This document shows, piece after piece, positions 15,238 through 24,059 of a stretch of 33,966 nt of DNA (the first letter of the stretch is position 1; the number at the start of each line of letters is the position of its first letter). The DNA comes from Falsiroseomonas oleicola. Lineage in GTDB: Bacteria > Pseudomonadota > Alphaproteobacteria > Acetobacterales > Acetobacteraceae. The stretch is taken from contig NZ_JAERQM010000015.1 in NCBI RefSeq assembly GCF_019029495.1, positions 1 through 33,966 on the forward strand, written 5' to 3'. The notes beneath the pieces are model-generated. The model was not told the origin of the DNA. It was given only the letters and a program-made list of their open reading frames with translations, and did not search any database. The translations under genes were made by a program, and so were the position numbers.

Positions 15238-16416
15238 TTACATATCCTCTGGTTGCTCTTCGATGGCGGGCATCGATGGGCGTTTACCGCTCACGATTGC
15301 CTCCTTTAGCGCCACGGCCCGGGCGAGGCGAGGGCGTATTGAAATTGCCAGATCCAGATGTCCCATCGCTCGGTCCCGATCACCGGCCCGTGCTCGCAGC
15401 ATGCCCAGCGCACACAGGGCTGCGTAGTGCTTCGGTCGAATTTTCAAGCAACGTTCGAAAGCGTCAGTTGCTTCTTCTTCCCGCCCCAGCCGCATCAGAA
15501 GCTCGGCGTGGGAAGTTTGCAGGGTGATTGAATGTGGTGCCAGAGCGGCGGCGCGGCTGGCGGAGATCTCGGCGGTGGCCAGATCGCTGCGACGCTTGGC
15601 AAGCACAGCCAGTACATCATGCGGCACAGCCCAGCCTGGCTCGATCCTGCGTAACCGCTCCGCCCACTCCTGGGGTTCCAAGTCCTTCTCATCCAAAAAT
15701 AGAGCCCGGGTCAGCCGGTCGATGATCGATTTGATGCGCGGCACCTCGCATCGATGATCCAGCGGAGCACTGATCTTGAAAGGGCGCCCTGTCGCCAAAC
15801 CTGTAAGGGCCGCAGCAAGATCGCCGTTCCCGGCAATCAAGGTCGAAGCCAGATGGTCGCGGCCCGCGACCGGGTACTGGCCATCTTCTGGCATCGTCAC
15901 CACGCGGGTTGCGTTCCAGACATCGACGATGTCGTCCGACCCGAACAGAATATGGGTGGCCGGTCGGTGCCGGTTCTTGATCCGGAGCAGCGGTGCCAGG
16001 TCGAAATACGGACGATCGGAAAAGTCCTCCGACGGCGTGTGCGGCAGGCGGCGGTCTATGATGGTTTGTGGCGACATCGCGAACACGGAATCGACGCGCA
16101 GCAGGTGCCCGAACAACAGGGCCGCATAGCCGCCCATGGAGGATCCCATGGTCACGCGGCGCAGCGGTCGCAGCCTCGCCAGCACGCGGCTGAGATGCTC
16201 GACCAACGCCTCAGGGGAGTCGACGCCCTTGCCAACGCCACGCTGGAACCAGCAGTCGAACGGATCCCTTACATAAACCCGGGAAAACGGCAGCTTCTCG
16301 AGATTCTTGTAAAATGAGAAGCCATTCGAATTGACCGATGTGAATGCAATGATAACTGGCGCCCCAGGACTGAATTCTCGGACCTCCAGAGCATCTGGAA
16401 TATTGAATTCACTCAT
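15238..16416 (-). CDS. Alpha/beta-hydrolase with C-terminal TPR repeats
   Basis: This 392-residue protein joins an alpha/beta-hydrolase domain (residues ~15-215) to TPR-like helices (about 260-375; for example LQTSHAELLMRLGREEEATDAFERCLKIRPKHYAALCALGMLRARAGD). The nucleophile elbow is MGSSMGGYAAL with Ser93 in G-S-S-M-G, and a late Asp (LFGSDDIVD) and His (AGRDHLAST) could complete the triad. It could be an esterase or deacetylase acting on an acylated glycan, guided by its repeats; substrate unknown. The related protein at 6685-7740 lacks the serine. It ends 11 bases before the promoter of the downstream unit and is divergent from the large plus-strand operon. Confidence 0.72.
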   Translation of the reverse strand: MSEFNIPDALEVREFSPGAPVIIAFTSVNSNGFSFYKNLEKLPFSRVYVRDPFDCWFQRGVGKGVDSPEALVEHLSRVLARLRPLRRVTMGSSMGGYAALLFGHLLRVDSVFAMSPQTIIDRRLPHTPSEDFSDRPYFDLAPLLRIKNRHRPATHILFGSDDIVDVWNATRVVTMPEDGQYPVAGRDHLASTLIAGNGDLAAALTGLATGRPFKISAPLDHRCEVPRIKSIIDRLTRALFLDEKDLEPQEWAERLRRIEPGWAVPHDVLAVLAKRRSDLATAEISASRAAALAPHSITLQTSHAELLMRLGREEEATDAFERCLKIRPKHYAALCALGMLRARAGDRDRAMGHLDLAISIRPRLARAVALKEAIVSGKRPSMPAIEEQPEDM

Positions 16417-16576
16417 GTCGCAGCAAGCGCCGGAGGGGCGCTGTCAGCCGGTCCTGCGTGTCTCAGCATCGAGCGTTCACCATCCTCGGGATCTTGGTGC
16501 TGGAGCTAGTCCCTTTGTACTCGCGGTTAGCCCACTCTTCCACGAACAGGGTTATCCGTGCGACTGATGTAAAGCA
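16417..16576. other. Intergenic region between divergent transcription units
   Basis: These 160 bases separate the hydrolase-TPR gene (leftward) from the sialyltransferase operon (rightward) and must hold at least the start of the latter. I see no convincing -35/-10 pair, only a TTGTAC at about 16515. The first operon gene lacks a clear ribosome-binding site. No long repeat or hairpin is evident. Confidence 0.4.
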
Positions 16577-19270
16577 ATGGCATCCTCTCTTCGCGCATCC
16601 CGCCCCGCAGAATCTTACGCCAAAGAACTCAGGGCCCTTCGCAACGCCGGACGACCTCTAGCATTGCGGGAACTGCTTGAGGAGGCACTAGCAGCGCATC
16701 CATCTCGCAAAGATTTCAATGCTTTGCGAGCCAATCTCCCGGCGCTGGAGAATCGTCCCGCCGACGCCGCGTCCGAGTGGTTGGAGCGTGGCCCCCGCTT
16801 GGCCCTTGTGCATTGGCGGTTCCATGCGGCCCGGCATCTGGCCTGCGCCGGGGACCCAGACTGGGGTCGTACCGAGCCACTCGCTGATGTGTTGGATACG
16901 CTGTTCCTGCGCGATGCCTTGCCGATGCTGGACTCACCACAGCAGGCGCCGCTGGCGAACGCCATCGCCTCCCGCTTGGTGCAGGAGGCTCCGGGCCTCG
17001 GGCCGGAGGCGGCGCTCGCTTTCCTGCGCGGGGCCGAGCGCTTCCTGCGACTGGCCCCCAGCGGTCTTGGCGACCACCCCGAGACGGTGGCGAATCTGAC
17101 TGCTGCGACCCGCAGCCTCGCCGCCCGAATGGACATTCGGGACAGCCTTGCCGGTGCGCCGGAGGGGCTGGGCCTGTTGCTCGCCAGCACCTGGCCGGAC
17201 CGCACTGCGGCGGCCTTCGGCAGCGACTTGCCCGCCGCCATCCTCGCCGCCTTCAACGGCCCTGTCGCGGCCCGGTTACTCGGGCCGACGCGGATTTTCG
17301 GCCTGATCCGGGATCTCGCCGAATTGGGCCTGCCGTTGCCTGCCACTGCCGCGGTGCCGCCGGCCCTGCTGTCCCTGCTGGCGAAGGATCCACTGCCCAT
17401 CCTCGGCCGCCTGCATGCCGCGGGCGGCGTCGCGGCGTTGGTCATGCTGGTGCCGAAGCTGCCGGCCGATGCCGCCATCCTGCCGCTGCTCGGCCGCATC
17501 GCCGAGACCACGGATGTGCCCGCCTTGGCCGATGCCTGCCTGACAGCGCTGGAACCACGCCTCGGCGCCTATCTGGGGCTGCTCCTGCGGCTTCGGGCTG
17601 AGGGCCGGCTGGGGGGCGATGCGGCCTTCAGGCCTGGGTTGCTCGGCCTGCTGCGGCGCGCCGGTGCGCCAAGCCTGGCCAACCCCACAGCCGCGCCACC
17701 GCCGGCGCCGCCCGTTTCCCCCTGGCCTCGCCGCGCCGCGGCCGAGGCGGCAGGCAACGGCGACCTGGCCGGCGCCACCGAACTGGGCGAGGCGCTGGCC
17801 GACACGCTGGACCATCAGGGGTTGCGTGACCTGACGGCGCGGATGGTCGCCGCCGCGCCACATGACCCGCGCACCGGGGTCGCCACCGCCCGCCTGCTGC
17901 GCCGTGCCTGGATGTGGGAGGAATGGTTCGCCGCCTGCCATCGGCTGGAGGAGGTTGCGCCGCGTTCCGCCCCGGCTGCCGTCGAATGCGTCTTCGGTGC
18001 CATCGATGAACGTGACTTCGGCCGCGCCTGGGATGCGGTGCGCCGCGCCCGGAGGCTCGGCGCCAGCACCGCCGCGCTGCGCGCGGAGGCCAGGGTGCTG
18101 CATGCGGAGGGCCGGGTGGATGAGGTGCTGGCCGCGTGGGAGGCGGTCTGCGCGCAGCCCGATGCTGGTGCCTCCGACCGGCATGACCGCATCATCTGGC
18201 TGTTCGGCGCCGGCCAGGACGTGGCGGCGGAGGCCGCCGCGGCGCAGGCCCATGCGCGCCATCCGGCGGAACCGCGCTTCGCCATCAAGCTGGCCCAGGC
18301 CGCGGAACGCCGGCGCGACTACGCGGCCGCGGCCCTCGCATGGGGTGCCATCGCCGCCCGCCCGGATGCGCCGGCGGATGCGTTGCCGGGCCTGCTACGC
18401 TGCTTGTGGATGCAGGATGATCGATCCGGGCTGGCCGCGGCGATCGAGGCCTATCGCCGCCCTGGTACCCCACATGACCTGCTGTTCGGCCTGCTCGATG
18501 CCTGGTTGCGCGGCGAGGCGGCAGGCCAGATGGCCCTGGCCGAGGCGGTGGCCGCGCTGCACCGGACGACGCGCGCGCAGCTTGCAGAGGCACGCGCCAC
18601 CTGGCGGGCCGATCCCGGCCTGATGCTGCTGTCCGGCCAGCCTGTCCCGCACCCCTCTCCCGAACACGCCGCCGCCCTGCAGGGCGCCGAGGCGGTTCTG
18701 CAGAAGATGGAGGCCGGCCAGACCGTCATTGTCGGAAATTCACCGGAACTGATTGGCCGAAACGACGGGGCGCGGATCGACGCGGCGGGCAGTGTGGTGC
18801 GGCTGAACGATGCGCGGATCGGGGGGTTCGAGACCGATACCGGGGGTCGCACCACCTTGTGGTTCTCTTCCGCCAACCGGCTGGGTGAGCCGGATCCCGG
18901 GCTGCGGCCGGAGCATGCCTGGCTGTACCAGCCTGAGGCGCAGCACCTGCCGCCGATGGCGCTGTTCTGTGCCGGCCGGCTCGGCGTGCCAGCGCCATCC
19001 GGCAGCACCTTCCTGCCGCCGGATATGCACCGCTTCAGCAATGACTTGGTTTACCCAAAGCCAACCACGGGCTTTCGCATGGTCACGACGCTCGCCTTTG
19101 CGCTGGAGAGCCCTGTGGCCGTAGCCGGCTTCGATTTCTTTGTGCGCCATGGCGGTCATTACTTCAGCACCGGCCGGCCGCTACAGGTGGGCGAGGTGCA
19201 TGCGGTCGATTTCGAGCGGCGGCTGGTCGATGAGATCCTGGTTCCCGCCGGGCGTGTGCACCGATGGTAG
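16577..19270 (+). CDS. Large helical-repeat protein with C-terminal GT29 sialyltransferase-like domain
   Basis: The 897-residue protein has about 700 residues of Ala/Leu/Arg-rich helical, TPR-like sequence, then a C-terminal domain with the sialylmotifs of GT29. Motif L (717-762) includes VIVGNSPELIG, VVRLNDA, GFETDTGGRTT. Motif S starts KPTTGFRMVTTLAF with Pro829-Gly832 and ends VAGFDFF. Motif III is HYF (861-863), and motif VS is H-x4-E (His875, Glu880). All four are in the order and spacing known for animal and plant enzymes. The donor would be a CMP-activated sialic acid or Kdo; both pathways are encoded on this plasmid. It is the first gene of the operon and overlaps the next start by seven bases (ATGGTAG). 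The helical part may hold the acceptor or anchor a complex. Confidence 0.82.
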   Translation: MASSLRASRPAESYAKELRALRNAGRPLALRELLEEALAAHPSRKDFNALRANLPALENRPADAASEWLERGPRLALVHWRFHAARHLACAGDPDWGRTEPLADVLDTLFLRDALPMLDSPQQAPLANAIASRLVQEAPGLGPEAALAFLRGAERFLRLAPSGLGDHPETVANLTAATRSLAARMDIRDSLAGAPEGLGLLLASTWPDRTAAAFGSDLPAAILAAFNGPVAARLLGPTRIFGLIRDLAELGLPLPATAAVPPALLSLLAKDPLPILGRLHAAGGVAALVMLVPKLPADAAILPLLGRIAETTDVPALADACLTALEPRLGAYLGLLLRLRAEGRLGGDAAFRPGLLGLLRRAGAPSLANPTAAPPPAPPVSPWPRRAAAEAAGNGDLAGATELGEALADTLDHQGLRDLTARMVAAAPHDPRTGVATARLLRRAWMWEEWFAACHRLEEVAPRSAPAAVECVFGAIDERDFGRAWDAVRRARRLGASTAALRAEARVLHAEGRVDEVLAAWEAVCAQPDAGASDRHDRIIWLFGAGQDVAAEAAAAQAHARHPAEPRFAIKLAQAAERRRDYAAAALAWGAIAARPDAPADALPGLLRCLWMQDDRSGLAAAIEAYRRPGTPHDLLFGLLDAWLRGEAAGQMALAEAVAALHRTTRAQLAEARATWRADPGLMLLSGQPVPHPSPEHAAALQGAEAVLQKMEAGQTVIVGNSPELIGRNDGARIDAAGSVVRLNDARIGGFETDTGGRTTLWFSSANRLGEPDPGLRPEHAWLYQPEAQHLPPMALFCAGRLGVPAPSGSTFLPPDMHRFSNDLVYPKPTTGFRMVTTLAFALESPVAVAGFDFFVRHGGHYFSTGRPLQVGEVHAVDFERRLVDEILVPAGRVHRW

Positions 19271-21168
19271 CTGCGCCACTGCCCTGGGCCGTTCTGGCGC
19301 GGGACGCCACAGTGGCGGTCGACGCGACCGAGGCGCTGCTGCCGCCCGATGTGCCCGCACTCCTGCATCTGGGGGAGGCTGCGGCGGCCGAGCCGGTCGC
19401 CGGGCTGATCCTGTTCGATGACCGCAGCGCCATCGCGCGCGCGCGCATCGCCGAGGCGCGTGCCGCCGATCTGCCCGTGGTGCTGGCGCAGGCCACGGCC
19501 GGGTTGCCGCGCAACGTCTTCGGCCTGGCGTCGCTGGACACAACCCAGGCGCCGGCCTGGGGCGCCAGCGCGCCTGACCTGCTGGTTCTGGCAAGTCCGG
19601 CGGATGCCGCAGCCGTGGCACGCCAGGCCGGCCCGGCAGCACCGCGACGGGTGGCGATCGGCCAGCCCGGCGTGGGGTCCTGGGCCTGGTCGCGGTTGCG
19701 CCGGCCGGCTCGGCCTGGCCAAGTGGTGCTCGATCCCGGTCTGCAGGCCCCCGAACTGCGGACTGCTGGCCTGAACCTCCCGCTCAAGGGTCGTGAGCCG
19801 CCGATCCTGGTGACGGCCCGCCCGGCCGATGCGGCCGAGGCGCTGCGGATGGGGTGGAAGACGCTGCTGCTCGCGCCCGGGTACCGGGACGACGACATAT
19901 CGCAGGGCCTGGCCATCGCTGACGGGCCGGTCCGGGCCGCGGCGTTGCTCCCCCGCTTGGCGGCAGACCGTGATTCGCCCACGGGATGCCCGGCGCGGCT
20001 ACTGCCGCTTGCCGGGGGCGAACCACTGGCGCGACTGCTGGCCCAGCTGGTCCTGGCGGGGGTCGACGCGGTGGGCCAGCCTTGTGGCATGCCAACCGCC
20101 GCGCCAGCCCGCACGGCGCTGCGGCTGGATGGCCTCGCGATGCCGCGCGGCGGCCTCGTCATCGTCTCGCATGACTGGTCCGAGCGCACCGGCCTGGCCC
20201 GCCCGGCGCTCCGCATGGCGGAGGTGCTGCGCGCCGCCGGTATCCCCGTACGTTGTCTGCCAATCGGCCCGGAGGCGGATCCCCGGCCGGTCCTGCGCGC
20301 CATCCCGCCGGAGGCCGCGGTGCTATTCAACTCGGCCGGCATGTTTGAGCGTGGCGAGGCGGCGCTGCGGGTCTACGACGCCATCGCGCCGGCGCGGCGC
20401 GCCATCTACCTGCATGAGACCGCGTGGACGCTGGAGCGCTTCCGGCAGACGGCGCCGGATCTATGGCAGGGTTTCGCCCGGCGCCTGCCCACGGCGCTGC
20501 TGCTGTGCGTCTCCGCCGCCCAGGCCCGGCTGCTGGCCGGGCAATATGGTGCCACGCGCTGCGTCGTGGTCGGCAATGCGACGGAAGTGCCGCGCGCGGC
20601 CGAGACGCTGCTGCCGGCCCCGGCCGGTGCGCACACGGCTATCGCAATGCTCGGCACCGTGCAGGTGCGCAAGGGCCCTGCCCTGTTCGGCGCTGTGGCG
20701 GAACGTGCGGCCAGGTTGGCGTTGCCCTGGGATTTCAGTTGGATCGGCCATGACGTGCAGGAACCGGGCATGCCACCGCCCAGCCCGGCCGTGCGCTGGG
20801 CCGGGCGGCTCGAGGGGGCGGCGTTGGCGGCGGAGCTGGCGGCGATGGACCTGCTGTTGCTGTCCTCGGCCGATGATCCGATGCCGCTATCGGTGATCGA
20901 GGCGCTGGCGCTCGGCAAGCGGGTGGTCGCCTATGCCGAGACTGGCGCGGCCGAGGCGGTGGCCGGCCTGCCGGGCTGCGCCGTCTTTGCCGACTACACC
21001 CCCGAGGCCGCGCTGGCAGCACTGCAGGCGGCACTGGCCCGACCGGCCGATCCTGCGGTGATCGCCGCGCGGGGGCAGGATCTCGCCTCCCCGGTCGGCC
21101 TGGCGCAGCGGATCCTGGCCGCACTGATGGCTGGCGCCACGGGCCGGCCGGTCCCCGCCGCCGCATGA
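19264..21168 (+). CDS. GT4-type glycosyltransferase with long N-terminal extension
   Basis: The 634-residue product carries a GT-B, GT4-type domain in its C-terminal ~350 residues. HDWSERTGLARPALRMAEVLRAAG forms the start, LGTVQVRKGPALFG the linker into the donor half, and SSADDPMPLSVIEALALGKRVVAYAETG the donor-binding region. The usual first glutamate of the E-x7-E motif appears as Asp. The N-terminal ~280 residues resemble another GT-B-like half but are not assignable. The sugar is unknown. It overlaps the preceding gene by seven bases and the following gene by four (ATGA), so it is translated with the two sialyltransferase-type proteins. Confidence 0.75.
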   Translation: MVAAPLPWAVLARDATVAVDATEALLPPDVPALLHLGEAAAAEPVAGLILFDDRSAIARARIAEARAADLPVVLAQATAGLPRNVFGLASLDTTQAPAWGASAPDLLVLASPADAAAVARQAGPAAPRRVAIGQPGVGSWAWSRLRRPARPGQVVLDPGLQAPELRTAGLNLPLKGREPPILVTARPADAAEALRMGWKTLLLAPGYRDDDISQGLAIADGPVRAAALLPRLAADRDSPTGCPARLLPLAGGEPLARLLAQLVLAGVDAVGQPCGMPTAAPARTALRLDGLAMPRGGLVIVSHDWSERTGLARPALRMAEVLRAAGIPVRCLPIGPEADPRPVLRAIPPEAAVLFNSAGMFERGEAALRVYDAIAPARRAIYLHETAWTLERFRQTAPDLWQGFARRLPTALLLCVSAAQARLLAGQYGATRCVVVGNATEVPRAAETLLPAPAGAHTAIAMLGTVQVRKGPALFGAVAERAARLALPWDFSWIGHDVQEPGMPPPSPAVRWAGRLEGAALAAELAAMDLLLLSSADDPMPLSVIEALALGKRVVAYAETGAAEAVAGLPGCAVFADYTPEAALAALQAALARPADPAVIAARGQDLASPVGLAQRILAALMAGATGRPVPAAA

Positions 21169-24059
21169 TCGAGCCCTTGCGCGGTGCGGCGGCATGGTCG
21201 GAGGCGGCACGCCTCGGGCGGCCGGTCGTGGTGGTGGGCAACGGCCCCTCGGCCGCCGACCTGCCGGCAGGCGCGGTGCCAGAGGAGGCTGTGATCGTCC
21301 GCACCAATGCCTTCTTCTTCGAGGATACGCGGCGCTACGGCCGCCGGGTCGATGGCATCTTCTGGGCGGTGGCGCGGCGCTGGCTGCAATTGGGCTTCCA
21401 GGCGGCGATCGCCGAGCAGGTCTATGAGTTCGGCACATTCTTCACTCCGGTCGACGTGGCGCGCGAAACCCTGCCGCCGTTCCGGACGGAGGCCGCGGAG
21501 CTGACGCGCCAGCTGCAACCGCGCATGTCGCATTTCGACCTGCTGCGCGCCGAGCCGATCATCGCCGGCTTCCTGGCCGCGCCGCGAGAGCGGGTGCGGC
21601 CCATGCTGCCGACCCAGGGGCTGCAGGCGGTGGCGACGATGCTGGCCTTCGGCTTCCGGGACATCCGCATCGCCGGCATGGACCTGTACCAGGCCGACCA
21701 GCGCTATGTGCATGCCGTGCCCGACTTCATCCGCGACATGACCGCGCCCGTTCATCTCTCGGGCGGCTACGAGGCGGCACAACATGGGCTGGAGACCGAC
21801 CTTGGCTTTCTGACGGCGTTGCGGGTGGCCTTCCCGTTGGCGCGGATCAGCTGCCTCAGCCCAAGATCCTACATGGCGAAGTTGCTGCCGCTGGCGTCGC
21901 CATCCGCCCGGCCTGGGGCCTCGGCGGGTCCGGCCCCGGCCAGCTTCGAATCACGCCTCCGGATGCTGTGCGGGGCGCCTTTTGGGCAGATGCCGGCCGC
22001 TGAACCCCAGGCTGGATCCGCTGAGCCTGGCTTGGCCGGTGGCGTAGCCCAGCTCGACGTGCGCCGGGCGTTGCTCTGGGCCTGGCGGCCGGAACAGCCG
22101 ACGGCCTGGCGCAGCATCCTGATCGAAGGCGCGGCAGGGCTGCGGGAGCGGTTGCGGCCGGACCAGAAGGTGCATGAGCTGGAACTCGCCTGCCTCGGCG
22201 ATGGCCGGCATGGGCGGATCCTCGACCTGGCCTGGCTGGCCGAACGGGTTGGCCCGCCGCCCTGGCGGTTTACCGACGTGGCCAGCGGCCTGCCGCTGCA
22301 TGGCAGCCCGCTCGACCCGCGCGAGGCGCTGCGCTGGCCGCGGCCCGACCCGCGTGAGATCAGGCTCGTCACCGATCCTGCGGCAGCGGCACCGGGTGGC
22401 GTATCAGGCGGGGCATCGGGCGACATACTGGCGGTGCCGGATGGCGAGGGGCGGCTCCGCTGCGACACCGAGGATGGCCCGACATGCCTGCTGCGCCCAG
22501 CGCTACCTGGCCTGGCCGGACAAGTGGCGGCGCTGCAGCATGCTTTTCCAAATGTGCCGGTGCGCTGGCAGCCTGCCCCCGGCACGCTGCATCCGGCCGC
22601 CCTTGCTGCGCTGGTTCAGGCGACAGGTCCGCGGCTGGGCGACTTGCTGGCAATGGCGGCGGAGGGGATGTTGGTTGGACTGCCGGCAACGGCGCAGGAT
22701 CAGATCAAGGCCGCCCTCATGCTGCAGTCCACCCTTTTCATCCTTGGCGAGGGCCATGTCCGGGATGGCTTTGGCGGCCTGCTCGACCAGGTGTCAGCGG
22801 CCCAGCGATTGCCGCTTTCGGTCGCGACGGGGCTGCTCAGCGTGCTGGGAGAGACGCCAGGCGGCGGGGCGCTGCTGATCGGGCTACCCGACTTGCTGCA
22901 GGGCGGGGAGATGCTGATGCCGCGGCTGCTCGCCATGGCCCGGGGCGGCGAGAAGCATGTCTTCGTGGCGGTGCCCGGCTGGCCGTCTGGCGGCGCACGG
23001 GCGCGCGACCTGCTGCATCGGCTGGGTGCCGCCGGCGGCACCGCGATCGCCACCGATCTGGGTGTTGCCGATGCGCTGCGGGTGGCCCTGCCGGGGCTGC
23101 CGCTGCGGGTTGCCGAGGCACCGCCGGCGGCCTGGCACGCCCTCTGCCTGCGGCCTGCACACGCCGATGCGCGGCGCACCATCGGCCTGCTGGTCGCAGA
23201 GGCGGACCGCGCCACGCTCGACCTGGTGGCCGATGCGGTCTGGGCATTGCCGGCCGGGGATCGCCAGCGGCTCGACCTGCTGGTGCTCCCCCTGGGTGGC
23301 CAGGCAGGGCCTGCCGAGGCGGAGGCGGCCGGCATTGCCTCCGCCGAGACGGTGCCGGTGGCGAACCCCTCGGCGGAGGTTATGGCGGCCCTTGAGGTCT
23401 GCATCCTGATGGGCTCCGCATCCGGCTTCCCGCCAGCGCTGTCGCATGCTTCGGCGTTGGGCCTGCCGCTGCTGCTGGCCCAGCCGGCCGGCTTCGCGTC
23501 CCAGGGGACAGCGCCGCCAGTGCTGGGACTGGACGCGGCGTTGGCCGCGGCGCTGGCCGGCGGTGGCGAAGCGGGCGTGCTGCGGGCGCCGGCTGCCGAA
23601 GGCAGCACGGCCGCGCTGCTCGCCGCGATGGCGGACGTGCCGCGGCAGGCGGCTGCGGCCTTCCTTGCCGGGCAGGCCAGCCTGGCGGTCGGTAACCAGC
23701 CGGAGGAGGACGCAACGGATCTCGAAATCCGCGCCTATTTCGGCACCTCGGGTGAGGGCAGCACCGTTACGCTTCACCTGTTCAACCGCAGCCCCCACAC
23801 TTGGCTCCGGGCTGGTCGGTCCGGGTGTGGCGCAACCCATCTCGACATGGCCTTCCACAGCGGTGACCCGGGCGCCGCCTTGGTGCGCCATACACTGCCG
23901 CTATTGGCGGACCTGCCGCCGGGCGGCGATTGGACGGCTGCCTTTCCCATGCCCAAAGGGCTGGCGGGACGTTCCTGCACTTTCACCCTGAGCCTGCTCC
24001 GCGGCGCGATGAGGCGAAGGCGATTGTTCGGCCCGGTGCAGATCAGAAGGGTTCCATGA
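21165..24059 (+). CDS. Multidomain protein with N-terminal GT42 (CstII-like) sialyltransferase
   Basis: The first ~250 of 964 residues match the Campylobacter Cst sialyltransferases of GT42. GNGPS is at 25-29 and VRTNAFFFEDTRRYG around Asn48. PTQGLQAVATMLAFGFRDI starts at 149, and GMDLYQ carries Tyr175, with Tyr181 six residues on. QHGLETD gives His207-x4-Asp212, followed by CLSPRSYMAKLLPLA. The two tyrosines and the His-x4-Asp keep the spacing I recall for CstII Tyr156/Tyr162 and His188. The Ser of CstII 'ITSG' is Gln151 here. The rest includes an uncharacterised middle, a GT-B-like half (SGFPPALSHASALGLPLLLA, ~750-775) and a beta-rich end. It should transfer a sialic-acid-like sugar from CMP. 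It overlaps genes on both sides by four bases. Confidence 0.8.
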   Translation: MIEPLRGAAAWSEAARLGRPVVVVGNGPSAADLPAGAVPEEAVIVRTNAFFFEDTRRYGRRVDGIFWAVARRWLQLGFQAAIAEQVYEFGTFFTPVDVARETLPPFRTEAAELTRQLQPRMSHFDLLRAEPIIAGFLAAPRERVRPMLPTQGLQAVATMLAFGFRDIRIAGMDLYQADQRYVHAVPDFIRDMTAPVHLSGGYEAAQHGLETDLGFLTALRVAFPLARISCLSPRSYMAKLLPLASPSARPGASAGPAPASFESRLRMLCGAPFGQMPAAEPQAGSAEPGLAGGVAQLDVRRALLWAWRPEQPTAWRSILIEGAAGLRERLRPDQKVHELELACLGDGRHGRILDLAWLAERVGPPPWRFTDVASGLPLHGSPLDPREALRWPRPDPREIRLVTDPAAAAPGGVSGGASGDILAVPDGEGRLRCDTEDGPTCLLRPALPGLAGQVAALQHAFPNVPVRWQPAPGTLHPAALAALVQATGPRLGDLLAMAAEGMLVGLPATAQDQIKAALMLQSTLFILGEGHVRDGFGGLLDQVSAAQRLPLSVATGLLSVLGETPGGGALLIGLPDLLQGGEMLMPRLLAMARGGEKHVFVAVPGWPSGGARARDLLHRLGAAGGTAIATDLGVADALRVALPGLPLRVAEAPPAAWHALCLRPAHADARRTIGLLVAEADRATLDLVADAVWALPAGDRQRLDLLVLPLGGQAGPAEAEAAGIASAETVPVANPSAEVMAALEVCILMGSASGFPPALSHASALGLPLLLAQPAGFASQGTAPPVLGLDAALAAALAGGGEAGVLRAPAAEGSTAALLAAMADVPRQAAAAFLAGQASLAVGNQPEEDATDLEIRAYFGTSGEGSTVTLHLFNRSPHTWLRAGRSGCGATHLDMAFHSGDPGAALVRHTLPLLADLPPGGDWTAAFPMPKGLAGRSCTFTLSLLRGAMRRRRLFGPVQIRRVP

